From the NCBI RefSeq assembly GCF_008831075.1, contig NZ_WBJX01000005.1:1-64000 (forward strand): a stretch of 64,000 bases of DNA, written 5' to 3'. Both the position numbers and the translations under genes were made by a program. This stretch comes from Pseudoclavibacter terrae. Its GTDB lineage: Bacteria > Actinomycetota > Actinomycetes > Actinomycetales > Microbacteriaceae. A model generated the notes under the pieces. It was not told the origin of the DNA and did no database searches. It was given only the letters and a program-made list of their open reading frames with translations. Positions 17,490 through 25,125 of the stretch are shown one piece after another (within the stretch, counting starts at the first letter, position 1; every line of letters begins with the position of its first letter).

Positions 17490-19007
17490 ATGTCGAGGAT
17501 CCTGCTCGCCATCGAATTCGAGATCGAGGCTCGGCTCCTCGAGGGCATCATCGCGGCGGGGCACGACATCGTTGATCGAGTCTCCGGTGGGCTCGCCGCT
17601 GCGACGGCCCTCGAACGGCTGCGACCCGAGATCGTGGTGCTGCAGGGGGCGCCCGAGACGCTGACTCCGCGCAGTCTGGCGGCGTGCGCCCGGTTCGGGG
17701 CACGCGCCATCGTGGTGGTCTCGAGCGACTTGGAACGTCGGAACGCGGAGACGCTCGCGGTGGCGGAGGTCGTCGATGCCGCGGTCAGCTGGAGCGAGAT
17801 CGAGGTGCTCCTCGCGAGAACTCCCACTGAATCCTCCCGCACCATGCCGACCGGCCCGATTCCGCAGCGCCCCGTGGCCTTCTCGAGGCCCCCGGACGGC
17901 AGCTCCCACCCCTCGGAGGAGGACCGCTCCGACCCTGCCGAACCCGAGCGCCCGACGGGCGGCGGGGCTGGGCGAGGGGGACGAGGTGCGCGCAGACGCG
18001 CGGCCAGCACGCCAGGTCGCGCCGGCGATCATCTCGTGGGGCATGAGCGGGGCAGCTCAGCTGTGCCCCTTCGACTGGCACGCGCAGACGGCAGGGGCAC
18101 GGTGCTCGCCGTCTGGGGGCCGCACGGCGCGCCGGGCGCATCCACCGTCGCGGCAGCGGTCGCGTCCAAGGCGGCCGAGATGGGGCAGCGGGTGCTGCTC
18201 GTCGATGCTGACAGCTACGGCGGCTCGCTCGCGGCGATGCTGGGCATCACCGACGAGGCGCCGGGCTTCGCTGCCGCCTGCCGCTTGGCGGGCGCGGCAC
18301 GGCTCACGGTCGCCGAGATCGAGCGCATCGCGGTGCCACGGTCCTTCGGACGGGGCGGACTGCTCGTGCTCACCGGCATCGCGAACCCCGCACGGTGGCC
18401 GGAACTCGCGAGGGATCGGGTCGCGACCGTGCTCGAGAAGTGCCGCGAGGTCGCCGACCTCGTGGTCGTCGACGTCGGCTTCAGTCTCGAGAGCGACGAC
18501 GAGATCGCGAGCGACGCGTTCTCGCCTCGTCGTTCGGCCGCGACCCTGACCACCCTCACCGCTGCGGACCGAGTGCTCGCCGTCGCGGACGGGCAGGCGG
18601 TCGGCCTCCAGAGATTCCTGCGTGCTCGCGCGAACCTCGTCGACCTCGTCGGCGACACGCCAACGGACATCATCGTGAACCGCGTGCGAGCAGACGCGGT
18701 CGGCCTGGGGGCCGCCGGTCAGATCCGGCACGTCCTCTCGAGGTTCGCGGGCCTCGAGGCGCAAGCGCTCATCCCACTCGACCAGTCGGCGTGCGACCGA
18801 GCTCTGCTCGCCGGTGAGCCGGTCTCGTACGCCAGCCCCCGCTCCGCGTTCGCCCGTGCGATCGGAGCCTACGTTTCGGACACGCTGCTGGCCTCAGCCG
18901 GCAGCGGGCTCGAGACCCGGCAGCCGAAGGGCGAGAACAGGCGGCGAACGTCGGCGTTTCGTCGATTCTGGCGCGGTCGCGGCGAACTGCAAGCTCAGAA
19001 CTCCTAA
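17490..19007 (+). CDS. ParA/MinD-like ATPase with receiver-like N terminus (CpaE/TadZ-like)
   Basis: The 505-residue protein has a receiver-like N-terminal region (about 1-110), a disordered Pro/Arg-rich linker (about 115-200) and a P-loop ATPase (about 205-480). The ATPase carries the deviant Walker A WGPHGAPGAST near residue 208, LLVDADSYGG, and a switch-like LVVVDVGF near residue 325. Pseudo-receiver plus MinD-type ATPase is the CpaE/TadZ layout that localises pilus-assembly machinery at the pole. The Lys expected early in the deviant P-loop (KGG pattern) is replaced (GPHGAPGAST), so ATPase activity is uncertain. Confidence 0.78.
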   Translation: MSRILLAIEFEIEARLLEGIIAAGHDIVDRVSGGLAAATALERLRPEIVVLQGAPETLTPRSLAACARFGARAIVVVSSDLERRNAETLAVAEVVDAAVSWSEIEVLLARTPTESSRTMPTGPIPQRPVAFSRPPDGSSHPSEEDRSDPAEPERPTGGGAGRGGRGARRRAASTPGRAGDHLVGHERGSSAVPLRLARADGRGTVLAVWGPHGAPGASTVAAAVASKAAEMGQRVLLVDADSYGGSLAAMLGITDEAPGFAAACRLAGAARLTVAEIERIAVPRSFGRGGLLVLTGIANPARWPELARDRVATVLEKCREVADLVVVDVGFSLESDDEIASDAFSPRRSAATLTTLTAADRVLAVADGQAVGLQRFLRARANLVDLVGDTPTDIIVNRVRADAVGLGAAGQIRHVLSRFAGLEAQALIPLDQSACDRALLAGEPVSYASPRSAFARAIGAYVSDTLLASAGSGLETRQPKGENRRRTSAFRRFWRGRGELQAQNS

Positions 19008-19010
19008 GCT
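19005..19010 (+). promoter_or_regulatory. -10 element of pdtaS (probable leaderless start)
   Basis: TAAGCT overlaps the end of the upstream ATPase gene and is followed by six bases (GACCGA) and the GTG at 19017. No ribosome-binding site is visible, which fits leaderless translation. Confidence 0.45.
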
Positions 19011-19016
19011 GACCGA

Positions 19017-20519
19017 GTGTCGAGTCTCTCATCGCAACTCCAGCGCCGCGGAACCCTCAGTGAAGCTGAGCAGTCGTGGATCCTGCAGCTGAGCGCCGAC
19101 TGGCAGCTCCTCACCGACCTCTCGTGCGCGGACGTCGTGCTCTGGGTCCACACGAAGGACGACGACTTCGTCGCGGTCGCACAGGGGCGTCCCTCGAGCG
19201 CCCCGACGCTCTTCTACCGTGACCTCATCGGTCAGTCCGTGCGGGAGCAGTGGGCGATGGCCGTGCGCAGGTCCTACGAGGAGGGCATCACCGTTCGGTC
19301 GACGGAGCCGGACTGGTTCGACGAGATCCCGACGCAGCTGCTCGTGACGCCCGTCTTCTGCCGCCTGCCGGGCGAAGGGGTCAGCCAGCACCCCATCGCC
19401 GTCATCACCCGTCACACCAACCTCGGGAGCACGCGCTCGATCACCCGCCAGGAGGAGACGTTCCGCGACTGCGCCGACGAGATCTTCGCCATGATCGAGG
19501 AGGGAGCATTCCCCGACCCGGAGGCCCCGCAGATCTCCCGCCGCGGCGCGCCGAGGGCATCGGACGGACTCATCAGGCTCGACCGAGACGGCGTCGTCAC
19601 GTTCGCGAGCGCCAACGCGCTCAGCGCCATGAACAAGCTCGGCTTCGGGGGAGAGCTCGAAGGGGAAGTGCTCTCGGAGGTCGCCTCAGCGCTCGTGCAC
19701 GACAAGAGTCGCGTCACCGTCGATGAGGCGTTGCCACTCGTCGTCACGGGGCGTGCCCCGTGGATGACCGACGTCGAAGCCCGGGACATCACCGTGACCC
19801 TGCGCGCACTGCCGCTGAGGGCGCACGGAGAGCGCACAGGCGCCATCGTGCTCTGCCGAGACACGACAGACGTCAGGCACCAGCAGCAGGAGCTCATCAC
19901 CAAGGACGCCACGATCCGGGAGATCCATCACCGGGTCAAGAACAACCTGCAGACCGTCGCAGCGCTCCTGCGCATCCAGGCCCGACGCTCGCGGAGCGAC
20001 GAGGCCAGGGAATCGCTGACGCAGGCCATGCGTCGGGTCTCCTCGATCGCGGTCGTGCACGACACGCTCTCCGGTGGCTTCTCCCAGACCGTCGACTTCG
20101 ACGAGGTGTTCCTCCGCGTCATGAAGCTCATCACCGAGGTATCCGCTTCCTCCAACACGGTCGTCCGACCGGTCGTCAGCGGTCGATTCGGGACGCTGCC
20201 CAGCGAGTACGCGACTCCGCTGGCCCTCGCGCTCACCGAACTCGTCACGAACTCCGTCGAGCACGGGCTCGCGGGGCAGGAAGGCGAGGTCACCGTCACG
20301 GCCGAGCAGACGCCGGGTGGGCTGTCCGTCACGGTGGCGGATACGGGCTCCGGATTCGTCGCCGGACGCATCGGCGCCGGTCTCGGCACGCAGATCGTCC
20401 GCACCCTGGTGGAGGGCGAGCTCGGCGGCTCCATCGAATGGCACTCGGAGCCGGGTGAGGGAACGCAGGTGAAGCTGCTCATCCCCAGCCGCTGGAAACG
20501 CGAGACGGGCGGCGCGTGA
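19017..20519 (+). CDS. pdtaS: Sensor histidine kinase PdtaS
   Basis: The 500-residue soluble kinase has an N-terminal GAF-like H_kinase_N domain (about 1-155), a PAS domain (about 180-290) and a HisKA_2/HATPase module. The H-box is REIHHRVKNNLQTVAALLRIQ with the His pair at residues 304-305, followed by TELVTNSVEHG and a G-box VADTGSGF. This is the organisation of mycobacterial PdtaS, which phosphorylates the ANTAR-domain antiterminator PdtaR. PdtaR is not encoded in the window. The adjacent whiB1 on the other strand is a common neighbour. Confidence 0.92.
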   Translation: MSSLSSQLQRRGTLSEAEQSWILQLSADWQLLTDLSCADVVLWVHTKDDDFVAVAQGRPSSAPTLFYRDLIGQSVREQWAMAVRRSYEEGITVRSTEPDWFDEIPTQLLVTPVFCRLPGEGVSQHPIAVITRHTNLGSTRSITRQEETFRDCADEIFAMIEEGAFPDPEAPQISRRGAPRASDGLIRLDRDGVVTFASANALSAMNKLGFGGELEGEVLSEVASALVHDKSRVTVDEALPLVVTGRAPWMTDVEARDITVTLRALPLRAHGERTGAIVLCRDTTDVRHQQQELITKDATIREIHHRVKNNLQTVAALLRIQARRSRSDEARESLTQAMRRVSSIAVVHDTLSGGFSQTVDFDEVFLRVMKLITEVSASSNTVVRPVVSGRFGTLPSEYATPLALALTELVTNSVEHGLAGQEGEVTVTAEQTPGGLSVTVADTGSGFVAGRIGAGLGTQIVRTLVEGELGGSIEWHSEPGEGTQVKLLIPSRWKRETGGA

Positions 20520-20530
20520 ACGCCGCCCGT
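20505..20530. terminator. Hairpin overlapping the pdtaS stop
   Basis: A perfect 10-bp stem ACGGGCGGCG/CGCCGCCCGT encloses a 6-nt loop. It straddles the pdtaS stop and precedes the convergent whiB1 stop, so it could end transcription from either side. No T tract. Confidence 0.5.
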
Positions 20531-20567
20531 CGGGCGATCCGCGGTCAGGCCGCGGGTTGTCTGCTGC

Positions 20568-20816
20568 TCAGGATGCGCGTCGCGCTCGTGCAGCGCGACG
20601 CTTGAGTGCACGTCGCTCGTCTTCGGAGAGGCCGCCCCAGACGCCGGAATCCTGACCGGTGTCGAGTGCGTACTGGAGGCACACCTCGGTCACCTTGCAG
20701 GAAGCGCAAACGGCCTTCGCTGCGTCGATCTGGTCGACAGCGGGGCCGGTGTTCCCGACCGGGAAGAAGAGCTCGGGGTCTGCGTCCAAGCAGGCGGCAG
20801 TATCGCGCCAATCCAT
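20568..20816 (-). CDS. whiB1: WhiB family Fe-S transcriptional regulator WhiB1
   Basis: The 82-residue protein has the four WhiB cluster ligands C9, C37, C40 and C46 (CX27... spacing then CxxC-x5-C), the turn motif GVWGGLSEDERRAL and a basic C terminus RRAARARRAS. Opening MDWRDTAACLDADPELFFP is diagnostic of WhiB1, an essential NO-sensitive [4Fe-4S] partner of the primary sigma factor in actinobacteria. An AAGGAG site precedes the ATG. Confidence 0.95.
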   Translation of the reverse strand: MDWRDTAACLDADPELFFPVGNTGPAVDQIDAAKAVCASCKVTEVCLQYALDTGQDSGVWGGLSEDERRALKRRAARARRAS

Positions 20817-20901
20817 CAGTGGTGCTCCTTATCGAGTGCGCCTCGCGCACAAAAACGCTCCGCTGGGAGCGAAGTTCGTGAACCCGGGATGCGGTGACTG
20901 G

Positions 20902-20907
20902 CCTATA
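20902..20907 (-). promoter_or_regulatory. Probable -10 element of whiB1
   Basis: On the minus strand this reads TATAGG, about 85 bases upstream of the whiB1 start codon, leaving a leader that contains a small hairpin around CGCTCC/GGAGCG. The surrounding stretch is markedly AT-richer than the coding DNA. Confidence 0.45.
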
Positions 20908-20939
20908 GACTTGGCCTCGATTTTGCATTCCTCCGGGTA

Positions 20940-20953
20940 TCTCTACCTAGAGA
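20940..20953. promoter_or_regulatory. Palindrome in the whiB1 upstream region
   Basis: TCTCTACCTAGAGA is a perfect 6-bp inverted repeat with a CC centre, about 45-60 bases upstream of the predicted whiB1 transcription start and 43 bases before the divergent small membrane protein gene. It does not match the CRP consensus known for mycobacterial whiB1. A regulator site is plausible but unproven. Confidence 0.4.
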
Positions 20954-20995
20954 AAGATTTTGCCACAGCGTCATTTTCCAGGCAAGGGGTAATTC

Positions 20996-21412
20996 GTGAG
21001 CCCAGGTACGACCAGGCGCCCGGTCACCGTCGTTCTGCTTGCCGGAGTGCTCGGCGTTGAGGCCGCGATCCTCGCCGCCGTGACCGCGTTCCTCGTCGCG
21101 GAGACCGCCGCGCAGGAGGCGAAGTTCCTCGCCTCATCCCTTGCGCTTGCTGGGCTCGCGCTGCTGGGGACCGTGCTGCTCGGACTCGTTGCCGTGTCGA
21201 CGCTCCGTCTGCGGGCCTGGGTGCGCGGGGCCGCCATCACGTGGCAGATCATGCAGCTGGCAGTCGCCTGGGTGTTCCTCCAGGGCGACCTGGCGGTCTG
21301 GGTCGGCTGGGTGCTCGTCGCCATCAGCCTCCTCGGCATCGTCGCGGCCGTGCATCCGGCGACGGGCCGTGCACTGCGCCGCGACGATGACGAGGCGGAG
21401 GCGAGGGGCTAG
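20996..21412 (+). CDS. Small four-helix membrane protein
   Basis: The 138-residue product is almost entirely hydrophobic, with four predicted transmembrane helices (about residues 8-32, 45-68, 75-95 and 100-120) and a charged C-terminal tail RRDDDEAEARG. It starts with GTG after AAGGGG. I recognise it only as a conserved actinobacterial membrane protein without known role. Its last 4 nt overlap the convergent bcp gene. Confidence 0.75.
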   Translation: MSPGTTRRPVTVVLLAGVLGVEAAILAAVTAFLVAETAAQEAKFLASSLALAGLALLGTVLLGLVAVSTLRLRAWVRGAAITWQIMQLAVAWVFLQGDLAVWVGWVLVAISLLGIVAAVHPATGRALRRDDDEAEARG

Positions 21413-21888
21413 AGCCCGAGCAGCTTCAGGATCCGGGCGACGTGGCCCGCGGCGCGGACGTTGTAGAGAGCCTCGGCGATCTTGCCGTGCTCATCGATCA
21501 CGAAGGTCGAGCGGATGGGGCCGACGGCGATCCGCCCATACTTGTTGCGCTCTCCGTAGGCGCCGTACGCGGTCTGCACGGCGTGGTCGGCGTCGCTCAG
21601 CAGCGTGAAGTCGAGGTGCTCGGCTTCGCGGAACTCGGCCAGCTTCTCCGGGTCGTCCGACGAGATGCCGAGGATCGTGTACCCGGCGGCGCGCAGGGGA
21701 GCATCGCTCTCACGGAAGTCGCACGCCTCAGCCGTGCATCCGGGGGTGAACGCCTCCGGGTACGTGTAGAGGATGACGCGCTTGCCGCGGTAGTCGGAGA
21801 GGGAGACGGCGTGGCCGTCCTGATCTGTGAGGGTGAAGTCCGGAGCATCTGCGCCCGGCTCGAGGCGGGTCGGAGTGGAGGTCGTCAT
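21409..21888 (-). CDS. bcp: Peroxiredoxin (BCP/PrxQ type)
   Basis: The 159-residue thioredoxin-fold peroxidase reduces hydroperoxides using thiols. The peroxidatic Cys51 sits in FTPGCTAEACDF with the resolving Cys56 five residues later, the atypical 2-Cys PrxQ arrangement. PIRSTFVIDEHGKI near residue 130 is also family-typical. I start at ATG 21888 (MTTSTPTRLEPG); the open extension toward 21981 would run into the tRNA promoter region. Confidence 0.93.
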   Translation of the reverse strand: MTTSTPTRLEPGADAPDFTLTDQDGHAVSLSDYRGKRVILYTYPEAFTPGCTAEACDFRESDAPLRAAGYTILGISSDDPEKLAEFREAEHLDFTLLSDADHAVQTAYGAYGERNKYGRIAVGPIRSTFVIDEHGKIAEALYNVRAAGHVARILKLLGL

Positions 21889-21916
21889 GGCCCCAATCGT
21901 GGCATGTCGTGGCCGA

Positions 21917-21947
21917 TTGGACTTCGGCTTCAAAACAGTGCTATTCT
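21917..21947 (+). promoter_or_regulatory. Probable promoter of tRNA-Lys
   Basis: A -35-like TTGGAC (21917-21922) and a -10-like TATTCT (21942-21947) are separated by 19 bases, about 30 bases upstream of the tRNA. Confidence 0.5.
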
Positions 21948-21977
21948 CTCTTGGTCGCCACGGAAACGGAACGACGC

Positions 21978-22050
21978 GCACCTCTAGCTCAATTGGCAGA
22001 GCAATTGACTCTTAATCAATGGGTTCTCGGTTCAAGTCCGAGGGGGTGTA
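21978..22050 (+). tRNA. tRNA-Lys (anticodon CTT)
   Basis: A full cloverleaf can be drawn: acceptor GCACCTC/GGGGTGT, D-arm GCTC...GAGC, anticodon stem ATTGA/TCAAT with loop CTCTTAA, and T-arm CTCGG-TTCAAGT-CCGAG, then A73. The anticodon CTT reads AAG, the dominant lysine codon here. The CCA end is not encoded. The acceptor stem has G-U pairs at its end, so the exact boundary has slight uncertainty. Confidence 0.96.
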
Positions 22051-22057
22051 CGAGATA

Positions 22058-22087
22058 GGCCCGGTAGCTCTCGCCAGCTACCGGGCC
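22058..22087 (+). terminator. Terminator of tRNA-Lys
   Basis: A perfect 12-bp stem GGCCCGGTAGCT/AGCTACCGGGCC with a 6-nt loop is followed by TTCTTG, eight bases beyond the tRNA. Confidence 0.8.
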
Positions 22088-22220
22088 TTCTTGCATCCTC
22101 GGGGCAGGCTCTCTTCGGGCTGGGAGGGCACCGGTCTGCCGTTCTCGGAGGCGTGGTGCTGGCACAATGGGCATGCACTGGCTTGGCGCGCAACGCGCCG
22201 ACGACGAGGAGGCGGATTCC

Positions 22221-23528
22221 GTGACGATTGCACCAGGGGAACTTTGGGCGAACTGGCCGCGGACCGCACGCGCGAACCCGTCGAGCATCGTCGCTCCCAG
22301 GACTGCGCTCGAGGTCCAGCAGGTCGTCGCCGAGGCCTACAGCAGGGGCAGGCACGTGCGTCCGGTCGGCGCGAGCCACACCTCGAATGCGCTGGCCGCG
22401 GCTCCCGACATCCTCCTCGACGCCCGAGGCCTGCGCGGCATGAACTGGATCGACCTCGACAGCCATGAGGCGTCGTTCGGAGCCGGCACCACGATCGCCG
22501 AGGCCGGGGCCCTGCTCGAGACCTACGGATGGCAGCTGGAGAACATCCCGAACAACCCTGCCGTGACCCTCGGAGGCGCGATCGCCACGGGCAGCCACGG
22601 CACTGGTGCTCGTTTCGCGAGCCTGTCATCGCAGCTCGTCTCGGCGACGCTCGTCTCCGGGACCGGCGAGCTCGTCACGGTGAGCGCCCACCAGGACCTC
22701 GAGCTGTGGCCCTCGGTGAAGCTCAGTCTCGGAGCGCTGGGCATCTTCACCGAGCTCGTGTTCCGCATCGTGCCCGGCTACCGCATCCGCACGTCGGACG
22801 AGCAGATGCGCATGAGCGAACTCGTCGACGAGTTCGCAGTGCTCGCCTCAGGCGCTGACCACTTCTCCGCGAGCTGGCGGCCGCACACCGATGAGGTGTT
22901 CGTGACTCAGGGGTTCCGCGAATCCGGCGAGATCGCCGACGAGCCGACGCCGTCCCGCCGGTCCGCGTCCTTCGGCGCGCTCGGCGAGATGCTCGCCATC
23001 GGCTTGTCGAAGTCGCTGCCGCTGCTGACCCCCGCGGTGAACAAGCTCGCGAACCGGGTGCATCCGGTCGGCGAGTCGACGCTGGGGCCCATGCGAGCAC
23101 TCGCGGAGCCCGCCCCGGTGCGCTTCGCGTCGCTCGAGTACTCGTTCCCCATCGCCGAGACCCCTGAGGTGCTGCGGGCGCTCGACGAGACCCTCGAGCG
23201 GGCGCACCTCAACCTCCCGTACGCCGTCCGCATCTCGACGACCGCCGCCGACGACGCGTTCCTGTCGAACGCCTACGGCAGGGCTGTCGGGAACATCACC
23301 GTGCGCGTGCCGTCGACCCTCGACGCTCGCGCGATCTTCACCGCTGCCGAGGACCTCTTCCTGAGCCTCGGGGGCCTGCCGCACTGGGGAAGCTTCCACA
23401 CGGTGCGCGCTGAGGAGTTCAAGCACGTCATCACGCGCTTCGGCGACTTCCACACGGCGCGCGAGCGGCTGGACCCGGAAGGCGTGTTCGACAACGCGCA
23501 CCTCAAGCGCGTCCTCGGGGCGCACTGA
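22221..23528 (+). CDS. FAD-binding sugar/polyol oxidase (aldonolactone/xylitol oxidase family)
   Basis: From the GTG at 22221 (435 residues) the protein has a PCMH-type FAD domain (about 1-190) with RPVGASHTSNAL, and NNPAVTLGGAIATGSHGTGARF containing the histidine that often carries covalent FAD. The C-terminal part is a D-arabinono-1,4-lactone oxidase domain (about 200-430) ending in FHTARERLDPEGVFDNAHLKRVLG. Members oxidise lactones, alditols or xylitol with O2; the substrate cannot be read from sequence. I prefer GTG because of the GAGGAGGCG site just before it. An in-frame ATG at 22167 would sit at the predicted -10/start site (CACAAT at 22155-22160). Confidence 0.85.
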   Translation: MTIAPGELWANWPRTARANPSSIVAPRTALEVQQVVAEAYSRGRHVRPVGASHTSNALAAAPDILLDARGLRGMNWIDLDSHEASFGAGTTIAEAGALLETYGWQLENIPNNPAVTLGGAIATGSHGTGARFASLSSQLVSATLVSGTGELVTVSAHQDLELWPSVKLSLGALGIFTELVFRIVPGYRIRTSDEQMRMSELVDEFAVLASGADHFSASWRPHTDEVFVTQGFRESGEIADEPTPSRRSASFGALGEMLAIGLSKSLPLLTPAVNKLANRVHPVGESTLGPMRALAEPAPVRFASLEYSFPIAETPEVLRALDETLERAHLNLPYAVRISTTAADDAFLSNAYGRAVGNITVRVPSTLDARAIFTAAEDLFLSLGGLPHWGSFHTVRAEEFKHVITRFGDFHTARERLDPEGVFDNAHLKRVLGAH

Positions 23529-23529
23529 G

Positions 23530-23553
23530 CTGACTGCGCGCCTGACTGCGCGC
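23530..23553. repeat. Tandem 12-bp repeat (2 copies)
   Basis: CTGACTGCGCGC is repeated perfectly at 23530-23541 and 23542-23553, directly after the oxidase stop and 20 bases before the long hairpin at 23574. Confidence 0.8.
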
Positions 23554-23573
23554 TCGGTTGCGAGCCCCGGCGT

Positions 23574-23639
23574 CTCGGGATGGGTTCCGTGCTTCCGGAT
23601 GGGAAACAACCCATCCCGAAGCGCGGAACCCATCCCGAG
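23574..23639. repeat. 66-nt palindromic element, copy 1
   Basis: Two 30-nt arms (23574-23603 and 23610-23639) pair with one G-U and one mismatch around the 6-nt loop AAACAA. The element starts CTCGGGATGGG and is flanked by CGT. It lies between convergent genes, so it could act as a bidirectional terminator, but a close relative occurs at 33706-33771 and a diverged one at 33587-33652, which makes it a dispersed repeat. The rest of 23529-23727 holds nothing else I can name. Confidence 0.85.
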
Positions 23640-23727
23640 GCCGCTGGTGCGTCGCCCGAGGCGTCTGAAGGCCCGCGGCGCCGCCCGTCGAACGTGCTGA
23701 GCGAATGCGCGGGCGCAGCGTGGACGC

Positions 23728-24990
23728 CTACAGGGGGTCGTCGGCTCGAGGGTCGTCGAGGTTGCGCCAGGGGCGGTCGCGCCACCTGAACGCTCCAGCC
23801 CGGTGCAGGATCCAGGCGGCGAGCATCGCCCCGATGGCACCGGATGCGCCGCCGACGAGGAGTGCGGCGCGCGGCCCGAACAGTTCGACGATCCACCCCA
23901 TGACCGGGGCGCCGACGGGAGTTCCGCCGAGGAAGATCGCCATGTAGAGCGAGAGGACCCGCCCGCGCATGGATGGCTCGACGCTTCCCTGGACGAGTGC
24001 GTTCGCTGTGGTGATCGCGCTGAGCGACGTGAAGCCGATGGGGATGAGGGCCACGGCGAACAGCCAGAACGTCGGAGCGAGGGCGGCCGCCAGGCAGCTG
24101 AGCGCGAAGAACACGCTCGACGACAGCAGGACGCGGAACCGGGCTCGTTCGCGCTTCGCGGCCAGCAGTGCGCCACCGAGCGAGCCGATGGCGAGGATGG
24201 AGGAGAGCAGGCCGAAGCTGTCCGCGCCGCCTCCGAACTCCATGGTCGTCATGGTCGCCGTGTAGATGGGGAAGTTCAGCCCGAAGGTGCCGAGGAGGAA
24301 GACCAGCACCAGGACCGCGACGATGTCCGGGCGCCTCGCGACGTAGCGGATGCCCTCGCGGATCTGCCCGCGGCCGCGTTTCGACGGGGGAGCTGGCAGC
24401 AGCTCCGAGGTGCGCATGGCCAGGAGGGCCGCGATGGTCGCGAGGTACGTGAGCGCGTTGACGAGGATCACCGGGCCCGCGCCGATGAGCACCGTGAGGA
24501 CTCCAGCGACGGCCGGCCCCACCATGCGAGCGCCGTTGAACGACGCGGAGTTGAGGGCGACGGCGTTCGAGAGCAGCTTGAGGCCCACCACCTCCGACAC
24601 GAACGCCTGGCGTGCTGGAGCGTCGAGGGAGGCCGCGCAGCCGAGCAGCAGCGCGAAGACGTAGACGTGCCAGAGCTCCGCGACACCCGCCGTCACGATG
24701 GCACCGAGCGCGAGGGCCAGCACGGCCATGACCGACTGGGTCCAGATGAGGACCTTGCGCTTCGAGAAGCGGTCGGCGATGACACCGGCGTATGGGGCCA
24801 GCAGCAGCTGCGGGCCGAACTGCAGCGCCATGACGACGCCGAGCGCGGTGGCGTCGTTGTCGGTGAGCTCGGTCAGCACGATCCAGGCCTGCGCCGTGCG
24901 CTGCATCCACGTGCCCACGTTGGAGGTCAGGGACCCGGCGAACCAGATGCGGTAGTTCCGTTCGGAGAGCGAGCGGAACATGGAACTCAC
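23728..24990 (-). CDS. MFS transporter (EntS-like exporter family)
   Basis: The 420-residue protein has about twelve hydrophobic segments, opening MSSMFRSLSERNYRIWFAG, with GVIADRFSKRKVLIWTQS as the loop 2-3 signature (motif A-like) and SLDAPARQAFVSEVV in the central loop. This pattern is typical of the DHA3/EntS-like branch of the major facilitator superfamily, which exports siderophores or drugs; the substrate is unknown. I use GTG at 24990 because GGGAG lies 8 nt upstream, though ATG at 24981 is possible. It is divergent from the DsbA-like gene. Confidence 0.85.
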   Translation of the reverse strand: MSSMFRSLSERNYRIWFAGSLTSNVGTWMQRTAQAWIVLTELTDNDATALGVVMALQFGPQLLLAPYAGVIADRFSKRKVLIWTQSVMAVLALALGAIVTAGVAELWHVYVFALLLGCAASLDAPARQAFVSEVVGLKLLSNAVALNSASFNGARMVGPAVAGVLTVLIGAGPVILVNALTYLATIAALLAMRTSELLPAPPSKRGRGQIREGIRYVARRPDIVAVLVLVFLLGTFGLNFPIYTATMTTMEFGGGADSFGLLSSILAIGSLGGALLAAKRERARFRVLLSSSVFFALSCLAAALAPTFWLFAVALIPIGFTSLSAITTANALVQGSVEPSMRGRVLSLYMAIFLGGTPVGAPVMGWIVELFGPRAALLVGGASGAIGAMLAAWILHRAGAFRWRDRPWRNLDDPRADDPL

Positions 24991-25029
24991 GGTGGCTGCT
25001 CCCTGGGGGTGGTCGGATGTGCGGGGGTG

Positions 25030-25047
25030 CACAATGTAATAGTTGTG
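25030..25047. promoter_or_regulatory. Inverted repeat overlapping the MFS promoter
   Basis: CACAA-N8-TTGTG forms an inverted repeat that contains the minus-strand -10-like TACATT (25033-25038) of the MFS gene. Its position would block that promoter if bound. No regulator gene is adjacent. Confidence 0.4.
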
Positions 25048-25087
25048 GCCGCAAGTATGTATGTGAAGGTCACAAAATGATCTCACG

Positions 25088-25093
25088 TACAAT
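25088..25093 (+). promoter_or_regulatory. Probable -10 element of the DsbA-like gene
   Basis: TACAAT matches the -10 consensus well and lies 32 bases before the start codon; a GAGGAGAG ribosome-binding site lies between them. Confidence 0.55.
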
Positions 25094-25125
25094 GACGCCG
25101 GTCGTCGAACCCGAGGAGAGCCGCA

